Below, one piece after another: positions 25,694 through 34,912 of a DNA stretch of 42,526 nt (positions within the stretch are counted from its first letter, which is position 1; every line of letters begins with the position of its first letter). The translations under genes and the position numbers were made by a program. The notes under the pieces are model-generated. The model had not been told where the DNA came from. It saw nothing but the letters and a program-made list of their open reading frames with translations, and did no database searches. Source of the stretch: Deltaproteobacteria bacterium (GTDB lineage Bacteria > Myxococcota > XYA12-FULL-58-9); contig JACRCV010000078.1 in NCBI GenBank assembly GCA_016218825.1, forward strand, positions 1-42,526. Reading direction: 5' to 3'.

Positions 25694-26764
25694 TCACTCG
25701 CTCGGCGGCCGAACCACACGAACCGCGGCCTTGAGCCCGTCGGACACCGTCACCTGGTTGCCGCTGTCGACGAACACCGCTTCGATGCCCGGCCGTGACT
25801 GCACGAGCTCCATGCCGGCCTCCGCGCCGAGCACGAACGCGGCGCGCGCCAGGGCGTCGGCGGTGATCGCGTCCCCGGCGATGACCGTGACGCTCCGGAT
25901 GCCGCGGGCCGGCCGGCCGGTGCGCGGATCGAGCAGGTCGTGGTAACGCTCGCCGCCCGCCTCGAAATAGGACTGGTAGTCGCCCGCCGTCGCCGCGGCG
26001 CGGTCTTTGAGCGCGACGACCGCGAAGTACCCCTTCGCCCGCGGATCTTGAATGCCGACCTGCCACGGCCGATCGTCGCGGCCACCGATCGCACCGACGT
26101 CGCCGTCGACAAACACCAGAGCGCTCCGATAGCCGCGCCCCCGCAGCAGCGCCAACGCCCGATCGAGCGCGTACCCCTTCAGGAGCCCGCGGGCGCTGAT
26201 CGCCATCCCCGCCACCGGCAGCCGCGCGGTCATGGCGTGATCGTCGACGACGAGCTTGCGGTCATCCACCAGGCCGAGCGCCGCCGCGATCTGCTCGGCC
26301 CCCGGCACCGCGCCCTGCCGCGCCCCGCCGTCGAAGCCCCAAGCCTTCAGCAACGCACCGGTGGTCAGCGCGAACCCGCCCGCCGAGCTGCCCGCGACCG
26401 CCAAGCCGGTCTTCAGAACCATCAAGGTCTCGGCGTCGATCTTGACGACGTCGCCACCGGCTCCCCGGTTCAGCCGGCCGATCCCGGAGTCCGCCTGCCG
26501 CTCCGAGAACATCGCCATCGTGCGCGCGATGTCGTCGAGCGCCGCGGCGACGCTGTCACGAGCGAGCCCGTCGTCCTCGGCAAACACCTTGACCTCGACC
26601 GGCATCTCCATCACCCGTCGCGCCGCCGCCACCACCACCGCCCGCGACCCCGGCGATCGAACCGGCGCGCCGCCCTCGCCGGCGACCGCCGGCGCCACCG
26701 CCGGCCCGAACGCGACGAACGCCGCCGCGAGACCGGGGGCGAGCGGCCAACGCCTCGAGCTCAT
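25694..26764 (-). CDS. apbE: ApbE-family FAD:protein FMN transferase
   Basis: This 356-residue exported enzyme covalently attaches FMN to Thr in target proteins such as Nqr/Rnf subunits. A signal peptide (about 1-28, ending VAPAVAG) precedes the ApbE domain. Motifs seen are FSERQADSGIGRLNR, ARGLLKGYALDRA (about 190-205; usually GxxKGxxxD), GDYQSYFE with YHDLLDPRTGRPA (about 260-280) and the metal-binding DAITADALARAAFVLG (about 292-308). GGAGG precedes the ATG at 26764. No Nqr or Rnf genes are nearby, so the acceptor protein is not in this window. Confidence 0.92.
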   Translation of the reverse strand: MSSRRWPLAPGLAAAFVAFGPAVAPAVAGEGGAPVRSPGSRAVVVAAARRVMEMPVEVKVFAEDDGLARDSVAAALDDIARTMAMFSERQADSGIGRLNRGAGGDVVKIDAETLMVLKTGLAVAGSSAGGFALTTGALLKAWGFDGGARQGAVPGAEQIAAALGLVDDRKLVVDDHAMTARLPVAGMAISARGLLKGYALDRALALLRGRGYRSALVFVDGDVGAIGGRDDRPWQVGIQDPRAKGYFAVVALKDRAAATAGDYQSYFEAGGERYHDLLDPRTGRPARGIRSVTVIAGDAITADALARAAFVLGAEAGMELVQSRPGIEAVFVDSGNQVTVSDGLKAAVRVVRPPSE

Positions 26765-26890
26765 GGTTGCCTCCAAAGGCCCACGGGGAGCCGATACCGA
26801 ACCGACGCCCTTGAGTTGTACCACAGCGACGGCCGAGGATACCTCGACGTCAGCCAAGACCGACGACCCCTTGAATGATAGACTCAACGG

Positions 26891-29434
26891 ATGGCCGCCA
26901 GCGGAGAGCACACGCGCCGGATGCGACGCAACGGGCGGCCGGTCGATCCGCGCGGGGCAACGCTGGCCCTGCTGATCGCGACCGTTGCCTGCGTGTCGGC
27001 GAGCGAGGTCACGGTGCTGGCATCGCCGACCGGCGACCTGGACGCCCCGTCCACGGACTGCACCGCCGCGAACGGCACGACGGTCCGATCAGGCTCGGAG
27101 CAGGAGTTCTTCGCAACCGCAACGGTACCGCTCGGCGCCGAGTGCGTCAGCGAGCTGCGCCGCTGCGAGGCAGGCGTCCTCTCGGGGTCGTTCACCTTCA
27201 GCGCCTGTGTGCCGATGTCGGCCGCCGACTGCGTCGGCCCCGACGCCGCGCTCATCCCCGACGGCGCCGGTCGCGCCTACTACGAGACCGCATCCGTCCC
27301 CTACGGCGCGAGCTGCGTCACCGAGGAGCGCACCTGCACCAACGGCAACCTCGACGGCGGCTACACCGAGCCGTCGTGCTCGGTCGCCGCGGCGGCCGAC
27401 TGCACCGGCCCCGGCGGCGGCGTCGTGAGCCATGCCGCCAGTCGCGTCTACTACCGTCATGCGGTGCTCCCCGCCGGCGCAGCGAGCTGCGTGTCCGAAT
27501 CTCGGACCTGCACCAACGGCACGCTCAGCGGCTCGTATACGAAAGCGGACTGTACCTCGTGCGGCAACGGCGAATGCACCGCCGGCGAGAGCGCTGTCAG
27601 CTGCGCGCTGGACTGCCCGGACACCAGCGGCGCGTCGGTCCCGCGAATGGCGTGGTACCTGTGGGGCTCGGCGAGCAACCGGTTGCTGACCCTCTACTGT
27701 GGCGATCCCAAGTCGGCGCCCGCCGCAGCTGACTGGAACGGAGACGGCCTTGCCGAGCCGGGCTTCGTGCGGCGCTACGTCTCGACCCTCTGGCGCGGAC
27801 CGCAATACGAGTGGCTGAGCTGTGACCGCGCCGGCGCCGCGCTGACGAGCCACGGCACCTACGGCGGTCCGGCGACCGACTTGCCGGTGCCGGGAGATTA
27901 CGACGGCGACGGCGTCGGCGAGCCGGCGGTGGTTCGGCCGTCGGGCGCGGCCGGGTGGTACCTCTACCCATCGGGTAGCGCGGTCACGATGGGGGCCTTC
28001 GTGCCCGATCCGTTCTTTGGCGCGCTCGCGGGAGAGCTCGCCGCAAGCTCGGCAGTGCCGGCGCCGGCCGACTATGACGGCGACGGCGAGACCGAGCTCG
28101 GGGTCTACTATCCGGCATACGAGATCTGGTCGCGAGAGGGGCAAGGCGACGTGGACCTGAGCGGCTGGGCGGCGACCGGCGAGGTGCCGATCCCCGCCGA
28201 CTACGACGGCGACGGCGCGGCCGAGCTGGCGTTGTGGCGGCGCAGCGACGCCCAGTGGATCGTGGAGGGCGTGCCGCAAGGAGCCTTCGGCGTCGAGTCG
28301 GACATCGCGGTCCCCGCTGACTACGACGGCGACGGGATCGCCGATCGGGCCGTCGTCCGCCCGAATCCCTGGATCACCTTCGGCGCCGCCGCGGCGCCGC
28401 TCTTCACCAAATCCGGCCACGCGTCGAGCGTGTCGTTCATCCGCGACGGCGACGGGACCTATTACCTGACGTGGTGCGGCTACCCCTTGGATCCCTTCTG
28501 GTCCAGCGACTCGGTCTATCATTCCTGGGCGACGAGCCCCACCGACGGGCCGGCCTTCTCGGCCAACACCGTGGTGCTCAGCAACTGGGGTTGCGCGGTC
28601 GGCGTGGTCAAGATGCCGGCGCCGTTGTTGCCCCCGACCGTGGTCGGTGACACCGCGGGCAACGGCGGCGTCGCGGGGTGCAACAGCTGCGCCGACGTCT
28701 ATCTGGCGTACTACGAGAGCTCCGGCTCGCTGGGGCTATCGAGCACCTGGTGCCAGGAGAGCCCGGCCAACCTCTACGTCTGCGCCCAGGGTAACACCTT
28801 CATGTTGAGCTGCACCTGCAACCCCAAGAGCGGATCGTGGCCCCGGGTCTCGACCAACGTGCTGTCGATCGAGCCCGCGGAGGTCCAGCCGTCGTGCTTC
28901 CCGAACGCCAACTTTTACGGTGTCGGCTACCCCGGCCCGATCTTCGACGCGGCGTCTGGCACCCTCTACATGTTCTACTACAAACACACCAACAACCCCG
29001 ACTGCTCGAGCGGCGCGCTGGGGACGTACCTCGCGACCTCCACCGACGGCGTCAATTTCACCCGCCGGGGCCCGGTGGGCGCCTACCTCTCGTCGCGGGT
29101 GCGCTATCTCGCCCGCTATCAGATCTTCGTCGGCGTCCAGTACGGCAGCTTCTTCTTCTCGCCCGATCCGTTGAAGCTCGGGCCGCCGTTCTTGCCCGGG
29201 CACCTGGGCCCCGCCGGCCTCGCGCCCTCGTTGCTCACCGCGCCGGTGCCTTTTGACTGCCACGTGAGCGACGGCCTGCTGTCGAACGCCTACGGCGTGA
29301 TCCCCGGCGCCACCACCGTGTACGTAAGCGGCGGCTGGAACAGCACACCGCCCGGCACCCAAAACAACTGCGATCCCTCGCCGGCGAGCCAACAAGGCGC
29401 CGAGATCTACGCGGTGCCGATTCAGCTCGACTAG
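26891..29434 (+). CDS. Secreted Cys-rich, FG-GAP and propeller-like protein
   Basis: This protein of up to 847 residues has an N-terminal signal (LALLIATVACVSAS). Three Cys-rich units of about 53 residues (ending CxSExRTCxNGxLSGSYxxxxC) lie at about 57-220, then CGNGECTAGESAVSCALDC. Five repeats with (A/G)D-Y/W-DGDG-x2-E/D-x-A/G (FG-GAP/VCBS-like) lie at about 275-495. The last 340 residues resemble a five-bladed beta-propeller of the GH43/GH32 type (LYMFYYKHTNN, TYLATSTDGVNFTRRG), but the usual catalytic acids could not be assigned. The start is uncertain: ATG 26891 or 26921, neither with a good ribosome site. Its TAG stop sits in the inverted-repeat element. It is probably an extracellular glycan-binding or glycan-cleaving protein. 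Confidence 0.8.
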   Translation: MAASGEHTRRMRRNGRPVDPRGATLALLIATVACVSASEVTVLASPTGDLDAPSTDCTAANGTTVRSGSEQEFFATATVPLGAECVSELRRCEAGVLSGSFTFSACVPMSAADCVGPDAALIPDGAGRAYYETASVPYGASCVTEERTCTNGNLDGGYTEPSCSVAAAADCTGPGGGVVSHAASRVYYRHAVLPAGAASCVSESRTCTNGTLSGSYTKADCTSCGNGECTAGESAVSCALDCPDTSGASVPRMAWYLWGSASNRLLTLYCGDPKSAPAAADWNGDGLAEPGFVRRYVSTLWRGPQYEWLSCDRAGAALTSHGTYGGPATDLPVPGDYDGDGVGEPAVVRPSGAAGWYLYPSGSAVTMGAFVPDPFFGALAGELAASSAVPAPADYDGDGETELGVYYPAYEIWSREGQGDVDLSGWAATGEVPIPADYDGDGAAELALWRRSDAQWIVEGVPQGAFGVESDIAVPADYDGDGIADRAVVRPNPWITFGAAAAPLFTKSGHASSVSFIRDGDGTYYLTWCGYPLDPFWSSDSVYHSWATSPTDGPAFSANTVVLSNWGCAVGVVKMPAPLLPPTVVGDTAGNGGVAGCNSCADVYLAYYESSGSLGLSSTWCQESPANLYVCAQGNTFMLSCTCNPKSGSWPRVSTNVLSIEPAEVQPSCFPNANFYGVGYPGPIFDAASGTLYMFYYKHTNNPDCSSGALGTYLATSTDGVNFTRRGPVGAYLSSRVRYLARYQIFVGVQYGSFFFSPDPLKLGPPFLPGHLGPAGLAPSLLTAPVPFDCHVSDGLLSNAYGVIPGATTVYVSGGWNSTPPGTQNNCDPSPASQQGAEIYAVPIQLD

Positions 29435-29557
29435 ACCGTTTTCGCCTTCATCTGATTCCAGCGTCGCCGATGCGGCGTCGCTCCCCACCCCCACCCCCTG
29501 AATCCCCCGCCTCCGAGTGGGGCGGGGCCGGATCACGTCCACCTGAAAACGGTCTAG
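29431..29557. repeat. 127-bp inverted-repeat element (copy B) between convergent genes
   Basis: The ends CTAGACCGTTTTC (29431-29443) and GAAAACGGTCTAG (29545-29557) are perfect 13-bp inverted repeats. Inside is a GC hairpin, CCCCGCC to GGCGGGG (29505-29527), that could act as a bidirectional terminator. Both flanking genes, which run toward each other, use the TAG within the outer CTAG as their stop codon. The left 38 bases recur as copy A at 14769-14806. No transposase is present; it could be a MITE-like or REP-like element. Confidence 0.75.
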
Positions 29558-31215
29558 GCGCTCGGCGCGCGTGCCGCCTCGTCCCGTCCCAAGAGCTCAT
29601 CGAGCGCCGCCACCAACTCGCTCGGCTGGTACGGCTTCTGCAAGAACGCCGTCGGCCCCCGCCCCGAGAGCTCCTCGCGGGCGTCCTGAACCCGATACCC
29701 CGACGACAGAATGATCGGCACCCGGGTCTTGATGGTCCGCAGAGTCTCCGAGACCTCGCGGCCGCTCAGCCCCGGCATCGTCAGGTCCAAGAGCACCGCG
29801 ACGATCTCCTTGGCGTTGGTGCGAAAGGCCTCCACCGCGCCGCGCCCGTCGCTCGCGGTCACCACCCGGTAGCCCGCCTGCTGCAACGTCACGACCGCGA
29901 CGGTGCGGACCGCGTCCTCGTCATCGGCCACCAGCACCGTCCCGGTCCGCGACGCCGCGGCTCGCGCCACCATCGGCCGCGCTGTCACCTCGACCGGTTG
30001 CTCGCGCCGCCGCCTCGCGGTCGGCAACAGGATCCCGAAGGTCGTGCCCAGGCCGCGCCCACTCCGCACCCGAATCGCGCCCTTGTGCCCGCGGACGATC
30101 CCCAACACCGACGCCAGCCCCAGCCCTCGACCGCCCCGCTTGGTGGAGTAGAACGGCTCGAAGATCCGCGCGCAGGTCTCGTCGTCCATCCCGACGCCGC
30201 TGTCGACGACCTCGAGGAGCACGTAGCGGCCGGGAACGAGCCCGTCACTGAAGCCGGCCGACGCCAGATACGCCGCGTCCACGTCCACCGCTCGGCCGCG
30301 GACGCTGATCGTGCCGCTCTGATCGCCCACCGCTTCGGCGGCGTTCAACAGCAGGTTCATCGCCACCTGCCGGATCTGCGTGGCGTCGGCGCGGATCGGC
30401 GGCAGCTCGGGCTCGAAGTCGAAGTGCAGGGTGATCTTGTGCGTCACCGACACCTGCAGCAGCGTCGCCATCTCGCGCAGCAGCGCGCCCAAATCGATGG
30501 GCTGCAGCACGAAGGTGCCGCCGCCCGCGAACACCAAGAGCTGCCGCGTGAGCTCCGCGGCCCGTTGCGCCGCGGTCTCGATGCCCTTGAGGCGCTCGCG
30601 GACCGGCGAGCCCTCCGGCAAGTCCCGCTCCGCGAGGCTGGCGTTCCCGAGCACGCCCAAGAGCAGGTTGTTGAAGTCGTGTGCCACGCCGGCGGCGAGC
30701 GCCGCCAGGCTCTCCTGCTTCTGGGCGGTCTGGATCTTGGCCTCCAACGCCCGACGCTCGGCCTCGGCGGCCTTGCGCTCGGTCACGTCGCGCACCGAGA
30801 CCAGGACCGCCTGCTCGCCGCCGTAGGTGATCGGCCGGGCGACAACCTCGCAGTCCAGGACCTTGCCGTCGAGGCGCACATAGCGCTGCTCGACCACCGG
30901 CAGCTGCCCGCTGTGCGGCGCCTGCTTCATCCGGGCGATCACCAGCTCCCGCGAGTCCGGGTGAACGAAGTCCAACACCGAGCGGCCGATCAGGTCCGCA
31001 GCGCTCTTTGCCCCGATCGCCTTCACCGTCGCCGGGTTGACGTACAACATCCGGCCGCCGCGGTGGATGACGATCCAATCCGCCGACTGCTCGACCACGC
31101 CGCGATAGCGCTCCTCGCTCTCTTGGAGCCTGGCGGCGGCGGCGACCGCCGCCGGCGCCGACGTCGCCCCGCCCCCGGCCTTACGCGCGCGCGGCGACCT
31201 CTTCCTCGTCGGCAT
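29554..31215 (-). CDS. PAS-containing hybrid sensor histidine kinase
   Basis: This 553-residue soluble hybrid kinase has no membrane helix. A PAS domain (about 33-155) contains ESEERYRGVVEQSADWIVI and VRDVTERK. HisKA follows with the phospho-acceptor His179 in VAHDFNNLL. HATPase_c (about 275-400) has N (NLLLNAAEA), G1 (DSGVGMD), F (FEPFYSTK) and G2 (GRGLGLASVLGI) boxes. A C-terminal receiver domain carries Asp477 (LLDLTMPG) and the Thr/Lys switch residues (LSSGY, KPYQP). There is no output domain, so it probably phosphorelays to a separate partner. GGAGG lies upstream of the ATG. Confidence 0.95.
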   Translation of the reverse strand: MPTRKRSPRARKAGGGATSAPAAVAAAARLQESEERYRGVVEQSADWIVIHRGGRMLYVNPATVKAIGAKSAADLIGRSVLDFVHPDSRELVIARMKQAPHSGQLPVVEQRYVRLDGKVLDCEVVARPITYGGEQAVLVSVRDVTERKAAEAERRALEAKIQTAQKQESLAALAAGVAHDFNNLLLGVLGNASLAERDLPEGSPVRERLKGIETAAQRAAELTRQLLVFAGGGTFVLQPIDLGALLREMATLLQVSVTHKITLHFDFEPELPPIRADATQIRQVAMNLLLNAAEAVGDQSGTISVRGRAVDVDAAYLASAGFSDGLVPGRYVLLEVVDSGVGMDDETCARIFEPFYSTKRGGRGLGLASVLGIVRGHKGAIRVRSGRGLGTTFGILLPTARRRREQPVEVTARPMVARAAASRTGTVLVADDEDAVRTVAVVTLQQAGYRVVTASDGRGAVEAFRTNAKEIVAVLLDLTMPGLSGREVSETLRTIKTRVPIILSSGYRVQDAREELSGRGPTAFLQKPYQPSELVAALDELLGRDEAARAPSA

Positions 31216-31339
31216 GCCACCCTCCCCGCCCTGCTTCAGGCGCGAAACCCCCGGGGCACTCTATGTCACGCAGATACCGATGGAAAGCTGGTGACGCCGC
31301 CCGCGACCGGCAACCCACGAGCCACCGCGACCTCGGACC

Positions 31340-33874
31340 CTAGGGCACGAGCGTGACGCGGTGATCGCCGGCGACGCTGACGTATTGCCATCGCCCGCCG
31401 TCACTCGCGGCGCAGCGCGGACAGCGCTCGAGCTCGCTGACGCCGACGGTGGGCACCACGCCCGCGGCGTCGCTCACCGCCAGACCCGCACCGCGCTTGT
31501 CCCAGGCGGCGAGATCGACCTCCCAGATCACCCGCCCGCCGCCGACGCCGCTCGCCGTCAGCGTCAAGCCAGTGCCCTCGAGCCGCGCCTGTAGCGCCCG
31601 ACCGTCCGCGAGCGCCACGGCCGCGTCCCCCGGGCTGACCCGCGCCCGCAGGTAGCCCTCCCGGGCAGCGTGGGTCACGACCCCGGCCGCGGTCGCCGCC
31701 GCGAAGGTATCGATGTCGGCGGCCGCGAGCGGCAGGATCGAGCTGCCGCGCACGAACAGCGGCGCCCTCGGCTCCGGGTCGGCGAGCGGTGCCGGCACGG
31801 TTGCCGTCGCCGGCCCGGTGTAGGACGTCCCGGTGAAGAAGTCGATCCAGGTGCCGGCGGGAAAGTAGACCTCGCGCGCGGTCGCCCCGGCGGTCAGGAT
31901 CGGCGCCACCAGCAACAGGTCGCCGACCATCAGCTCGTCGGCCACCGCCCAGGCAGCAGCGTCGTCGGGGAAGCTCAGCCCCAGGGCGCGCACCATCGGC
32001 CGGCCGGTCGTCGCCGCGCCCTGCACCAACTCGCGGAAGTAGTAGAACAGCTCGCCGTGCAGACGCGCGTAGCGCTTGAAGGTCTCGAGGACCCACGCCT
32101 CGGGGTAGCTCGTCGTGTCCCACGGGTTGTGGTGCGCGCCGCCGCCGCCGAGCTGAAACACCGGCAACAGCGCGCTGAACTGGATCCAGCGGCACAACGC
32201 CTCGGACTTCGGCATGCCGCCCCGGTAGCCACCGGTGTCGGAGGCCGAGTACGGGAAACCGCTCGCGGCGAGAGAAATCGCCGCCGTCACCGCCGCCGGC
32301 AGGCCGCCCACCAGGAGCTTGCCGCCGGCGCCGACGTCGAAGCGCCGCGAGAAGTCGTTGTCCAGATCCCCGGGCCAGATCACCGCGCCTACCGGCTGGT
32401 CGCCGTGCGACGCGGTGCGCGCGATGATCAGGCTGTCGGCGTCGCCGTGCACCTCGTTCAACAGCTCGCGAAAGGTCTGGTGGTACAACCGCCCGTAACG
32501 GTTGTGGAGCTCGATCGGCGCGCCGCCGGCGAAACCGAAGAGGGTGTTGACGAGCCCGGCGAGCTCGGGGCGCACGTCCTCGCCGAAGTCCAGCTTGAAG
32601 CCGCGCACCCCTCGTTCGACGAGGGGCCGCGCCAGATCCTTGTAGGCCGCCCGCGCCCGCTCCTGTGTGAAGTCGACCATGCCGCCGTGGCCGCGCGCCC
32701 ACGGCACGACGAAGGGCTGGCCCCGCAAGTCGGTCGCGAACAGCCCCTGCGCCGCAAACTCGTCGTACAGCGGCCGGGCGCCGAAGGGCGGCATCCCCGG
32801 CATCTGCCCGGAGTCGTCGGAGACGTCGAGGTAGTTGGTGGCCCAGGTGAGCACCCGAAACCCTTGAGCCGTGAGCGCGGCGAGCATCGCGTCTGGATCC
32901 GGGAACTGCAGGCTGTTGAACGCGAAGGTGTTGTAGCCGCTCTGCCACGGCGCATCGATCCACAACACGCTCGCCGGGATGTGCAAAGCGCGCAGCATCG
33001 CGGCGTCGGCGAGCAAGGTGTCCGCGCCCGAGGGGGTGCCCGACGAATCGACGTCGAGGCTGTTGCGCCACTGCTGCACCCCGAGCGCCCAATCGGGGAG
33101 CGCCGGCGGCAGCCCGACGCTGCGAGCATAGGCCGCGACCGCGTCGATCGGCGGCGCTGCGGTGAGCCCGACGACGAGGCGTCGGTCTTGATAGCGGACC
33201 TCCCAGACGTCGCTGCGGCTCAGGGCGAGATCGAAGGCGCCCGGCCGCTGGCTCTCGGCGTACAGCCCATAACCGCGGCTCGACACCACGAAGCTCACCG
33301 GGGCGTGGATCTCGTCGGTGCTGCCCTCGTTCTCGGTGTTGACCCGCAGCTGCATCGGCCGCGAGAGCCCCCGCGACTCCGGACGGTCGAAGTGCTCCCC
33401 GAGGCCGAGGTAGCGCTCGTCCGCGGGCGCGCCGAACGACAACGCCGTGAGCGCGTGCTCGATCGCCACCCCTCCGGCTTCGACCGAGAGCACCGCGAAG
33501 CCGGCGACGCTCTGCAGGTCGATCGCGATCGGGCCGGCGCCGCTGTCGTAGGTCAAGTGAAAGCCGCCGTCGCGCTCTTCGTACCCGATCAGCTTCTGCG
33601 GCCGATTGACGACCAGGGTCGCGGGCGGCGCCACCGGATCCAGGTAGACACCGGCGATCTCGGTGTCCGGCCGCACCCAAACGCCGAGCCCCTCCCCTTC
33701 GGGCGTCGCCACGACTTCGCGCCCACCGGCGTCGTAGAGCGAGAGCGCGAAGGGCTCGAGGCGCACCACCAGCTCGCCGCCGCCGGCCGGCAGGCGAACG
33801 TCCTCGGGGAGGGTCTTCGAACCACAGGCGGCCACGAGGCAGAGCGCCGCCGACGCGAGGGACTCTGAGCGCAT
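31340..33874 (-). CDS. GH31 family alpha-glycosidase lipoprotein
   Basis: This 844-residue lipoprotein (LVAAC, Cys17) has the N-terminal beta-sandwich, (beta/alpha)8 barrel and C-terminal beta domains of glycoside hydrolase family 31. The catalytic nucleophile is Asp429 in FKLDFGED, the KxDFGE form seen in YicI-like alpha-xylosidases, and the acid/base is Asp503 in WPGDLDNDF. Substrate choice among alpha-glucosides, xylosides or sulfoquinovosides cannot be settled from this. The ATG at 33874 lacks a strong ribosome site; an in-frame start at 33961 would put 29 non-signal residues before the signal. It is anchored on the cell surface or in the periplasm. Confidence 0.92.
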   Translation of the reverse strand: MRSESLASAALCLVAACGSKTLPEDVRLPAGGGELVVRLEPFALSLYDAGGREVVATPEGEGLGVWVRPDTEIAGVYLDPVAPPATLVVNRPQKLIGYEERDGGFHLTYDSGAGPIAIDLQSVAGFAVLSVEAGGVAIEHALTALSFGAPADERYLGLGEHFDRPESRGLSRPMQLRVNTENEGSTDEIHAPVSFVVSSRGYGLYAESQRPGAFDLALSRSDVWEVRYQDRRLVVGLTAAPPIDAVAAYARSVGLPPALPDWALGVQQWRNSLDVDSSGTPSGADTLLADAAMLRALHIPASVLWIDAPWQSGYNTFAFNSLQFPDPDAMLAALTAQGFRVLTWATNYLDVSDDSGQMPGMPPFGARPLYDEFAAQGLFATDLRGQPFVVPWARGHGGMVDFTQERARAAYKDLARPLVERGVRGFKLDFGEDVRPELAGLVNTLFGFAGGAPIELHNRYGRLYHQTFRELLNEVHGDADSLIIARTASHGDQPVGAVIWPGDLDNDFSRRFDVGAGGKLLVGGLPAAVTAAISLAASGFPYSASDTGGYRGGMPKSEALCRWIQFSALLPVFQLGGGGAHHNPWDTTSYPEAWVLETFKRYARLHGELFYYFRELVQGAATTGRPMVRALGLSFPDDAAAWAVADELMVGDLLLVAPILTAGATAREVYFPAGTWIDFFTGTSYTGPATATVPAPLADPEPRAPLFVRGSSILPLAAADIDTFAAATAAGVVTHAAREGYLRARVSPGDAAVALADGRALQARLEGTGLTLTASGVGGGRVIWEVDLAAWDKRGAGLAVSDAAGVVPTVGVSELERCPRCAASDGGRWQYVSVAGDHRVTLVP

Positions 33875-33968
33875 GGCGGAGGACCCTACCACAGCGGCAT
33901 CGGATCGAAAGCTCGCACCGGCGATCGAGTTCTCGGGCTTCGCCGATGTTGCCCGCCCCACCCGCCAT

Positions 33969-33991
33969 TGACAAGCGGCGAATCGTTGTCA
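33969..33991. promoter_or_regulatory. Inverted repeat TGACAA-11-TTGTCA upstream of the oxidoreductase
   Basis: Two perfect inverse 6-bp arms with an 11-bp spacer lie 55-77 bases upstream of the ATG at 34046. The left arm is part of TTGACA (33968-33973), a good -35 hexamer, although the matching -10 (ACTTTC) is poor. It could be an operator for an HxlR-, TetR- or MarR-type regulator, none of which is adjacent. Confidence 0.4.
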
Positions 33992-34045
33992 CTTTCACGC
34001 TCAGTCAAAAAACCGCGCCGCGCAGGCGCGCTGGAGGAGGCCATC

Positions 34046-34903
34046 ATGTTGATCGTCGTTACGGGTGCCACCGGCACCGTCGGCAGCAAGGTCATCGAGG
34101 AGCTCAGCCGCAAGGACGTGAAGATCCGCGCGCTGGTGCGCGACGAGGCCAAGGCGCGCCGCTTCGGCTGGACGAACGTCGAGATCGTCAAAGGCGATCT
34201 CGCCAACGAAAGAGGCTTGGAGACCGCGTTCGCGGGCGCCGACAAGCTCTTCCTCGCCTCCGGCTCGGCCCAGAATCAAGCGGAGCTGCAAGGCAACGCG
34301 GTGGTGGCCGCGAAGCGGGCCGGCATCAAGCAGATCGTCAAGCTCTCGGTGCTCGGCGCCTCCGCGACCTCGCCGGTGAAGCTGGCGCGCTGGCATTTCC
34401 AGAGCGACGAGGAGATCCGCCGCTCCGGCATCGCCTACACCATCCTCCAGCCGACCTTCTTCATCGACAACCTGCTCGGCTACGCCGACACCATCAAGAA
34501 GGACGGCGCGTTCTACGCCCCGATGAAGAACGGCAGAGCGAGCATGGTCGACGCCCGCGACATCGCCGCGGTCGCGGTGACCGCGTTGACCGAGCGCGGC
34601 CACGAGGGCAAGACCTACGAGATCACCGGGCCCGAGGCGGTGTCCTACACCGACATCGCCGAGACCCTGGGCAAAGAGCTCGGCCGCAAGGTGACCTACG
34701 TCGACGTCCCGCCCGAGACCGCGAAGAAGACCATGCTGCAGATGGGCATGCCCGACTGGTACGTCGAGGACATGCTGAAGCTCTCGGAGTTCTTCGCCTC
34801 CGGCGGCGGCGAGAAGGTGGCGCCGACGGTCGAGAAGCTCACCGGCCACCAGGGACACACCGTCGACGAGTTCGTCAAAGATCACGTCAGCGCTTACAAG
34901 TAA
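34046..34903 (+). CDS. NmrA-like NAD(P)-dependent oxidoreductase
   Basis: This 285-residue protein is an atypical short-chain dehydrogenase with a Rossmann fold: MLIVVTGATGTVGSKV, with the glycine-rich loop TGATGxxG at about 6-13. Segments such as VKGDLANERGLETAFAGADKLFLAS and YTILQPTFFIDNLL place it in the NmrA/QOR2-like group. These act as quinone or azo reductases or as NADP-binding redox sensors; catalytic Tyr-x3-Lys is not evident. The ATG at 34046 has GGAGGAGG five bases upstream. It converges on the RND operon end, with a nine-base gap. Confidence 0.9.
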   Translation: MLIVVTGATGTVGSKVIEELSRKDVKIRALVRDEAKARRFGWTNVEIVKGDLANERGLETAFAGADKLFLASGSAQNQAELQGNAVVAAKRAGIKQIVKLSVLGASATSPVKLARWHFQSDEEIRRSGIAYTILQPTFFIDNLLGYADTIKKDGAFYAPMKNGRASMVDARDIAAVAVTALTERGHEGKTYEITGPEAVSYTDIAETLGKELGRKVTYVDVPPETAKKTMLQMGMPDWYVEDMLKLSEFFASGGGEKVAPTVEKLTGHQGHTVDEFVKDHVSAYK

Positions 34904-34912
34904 CCTCTCCGC

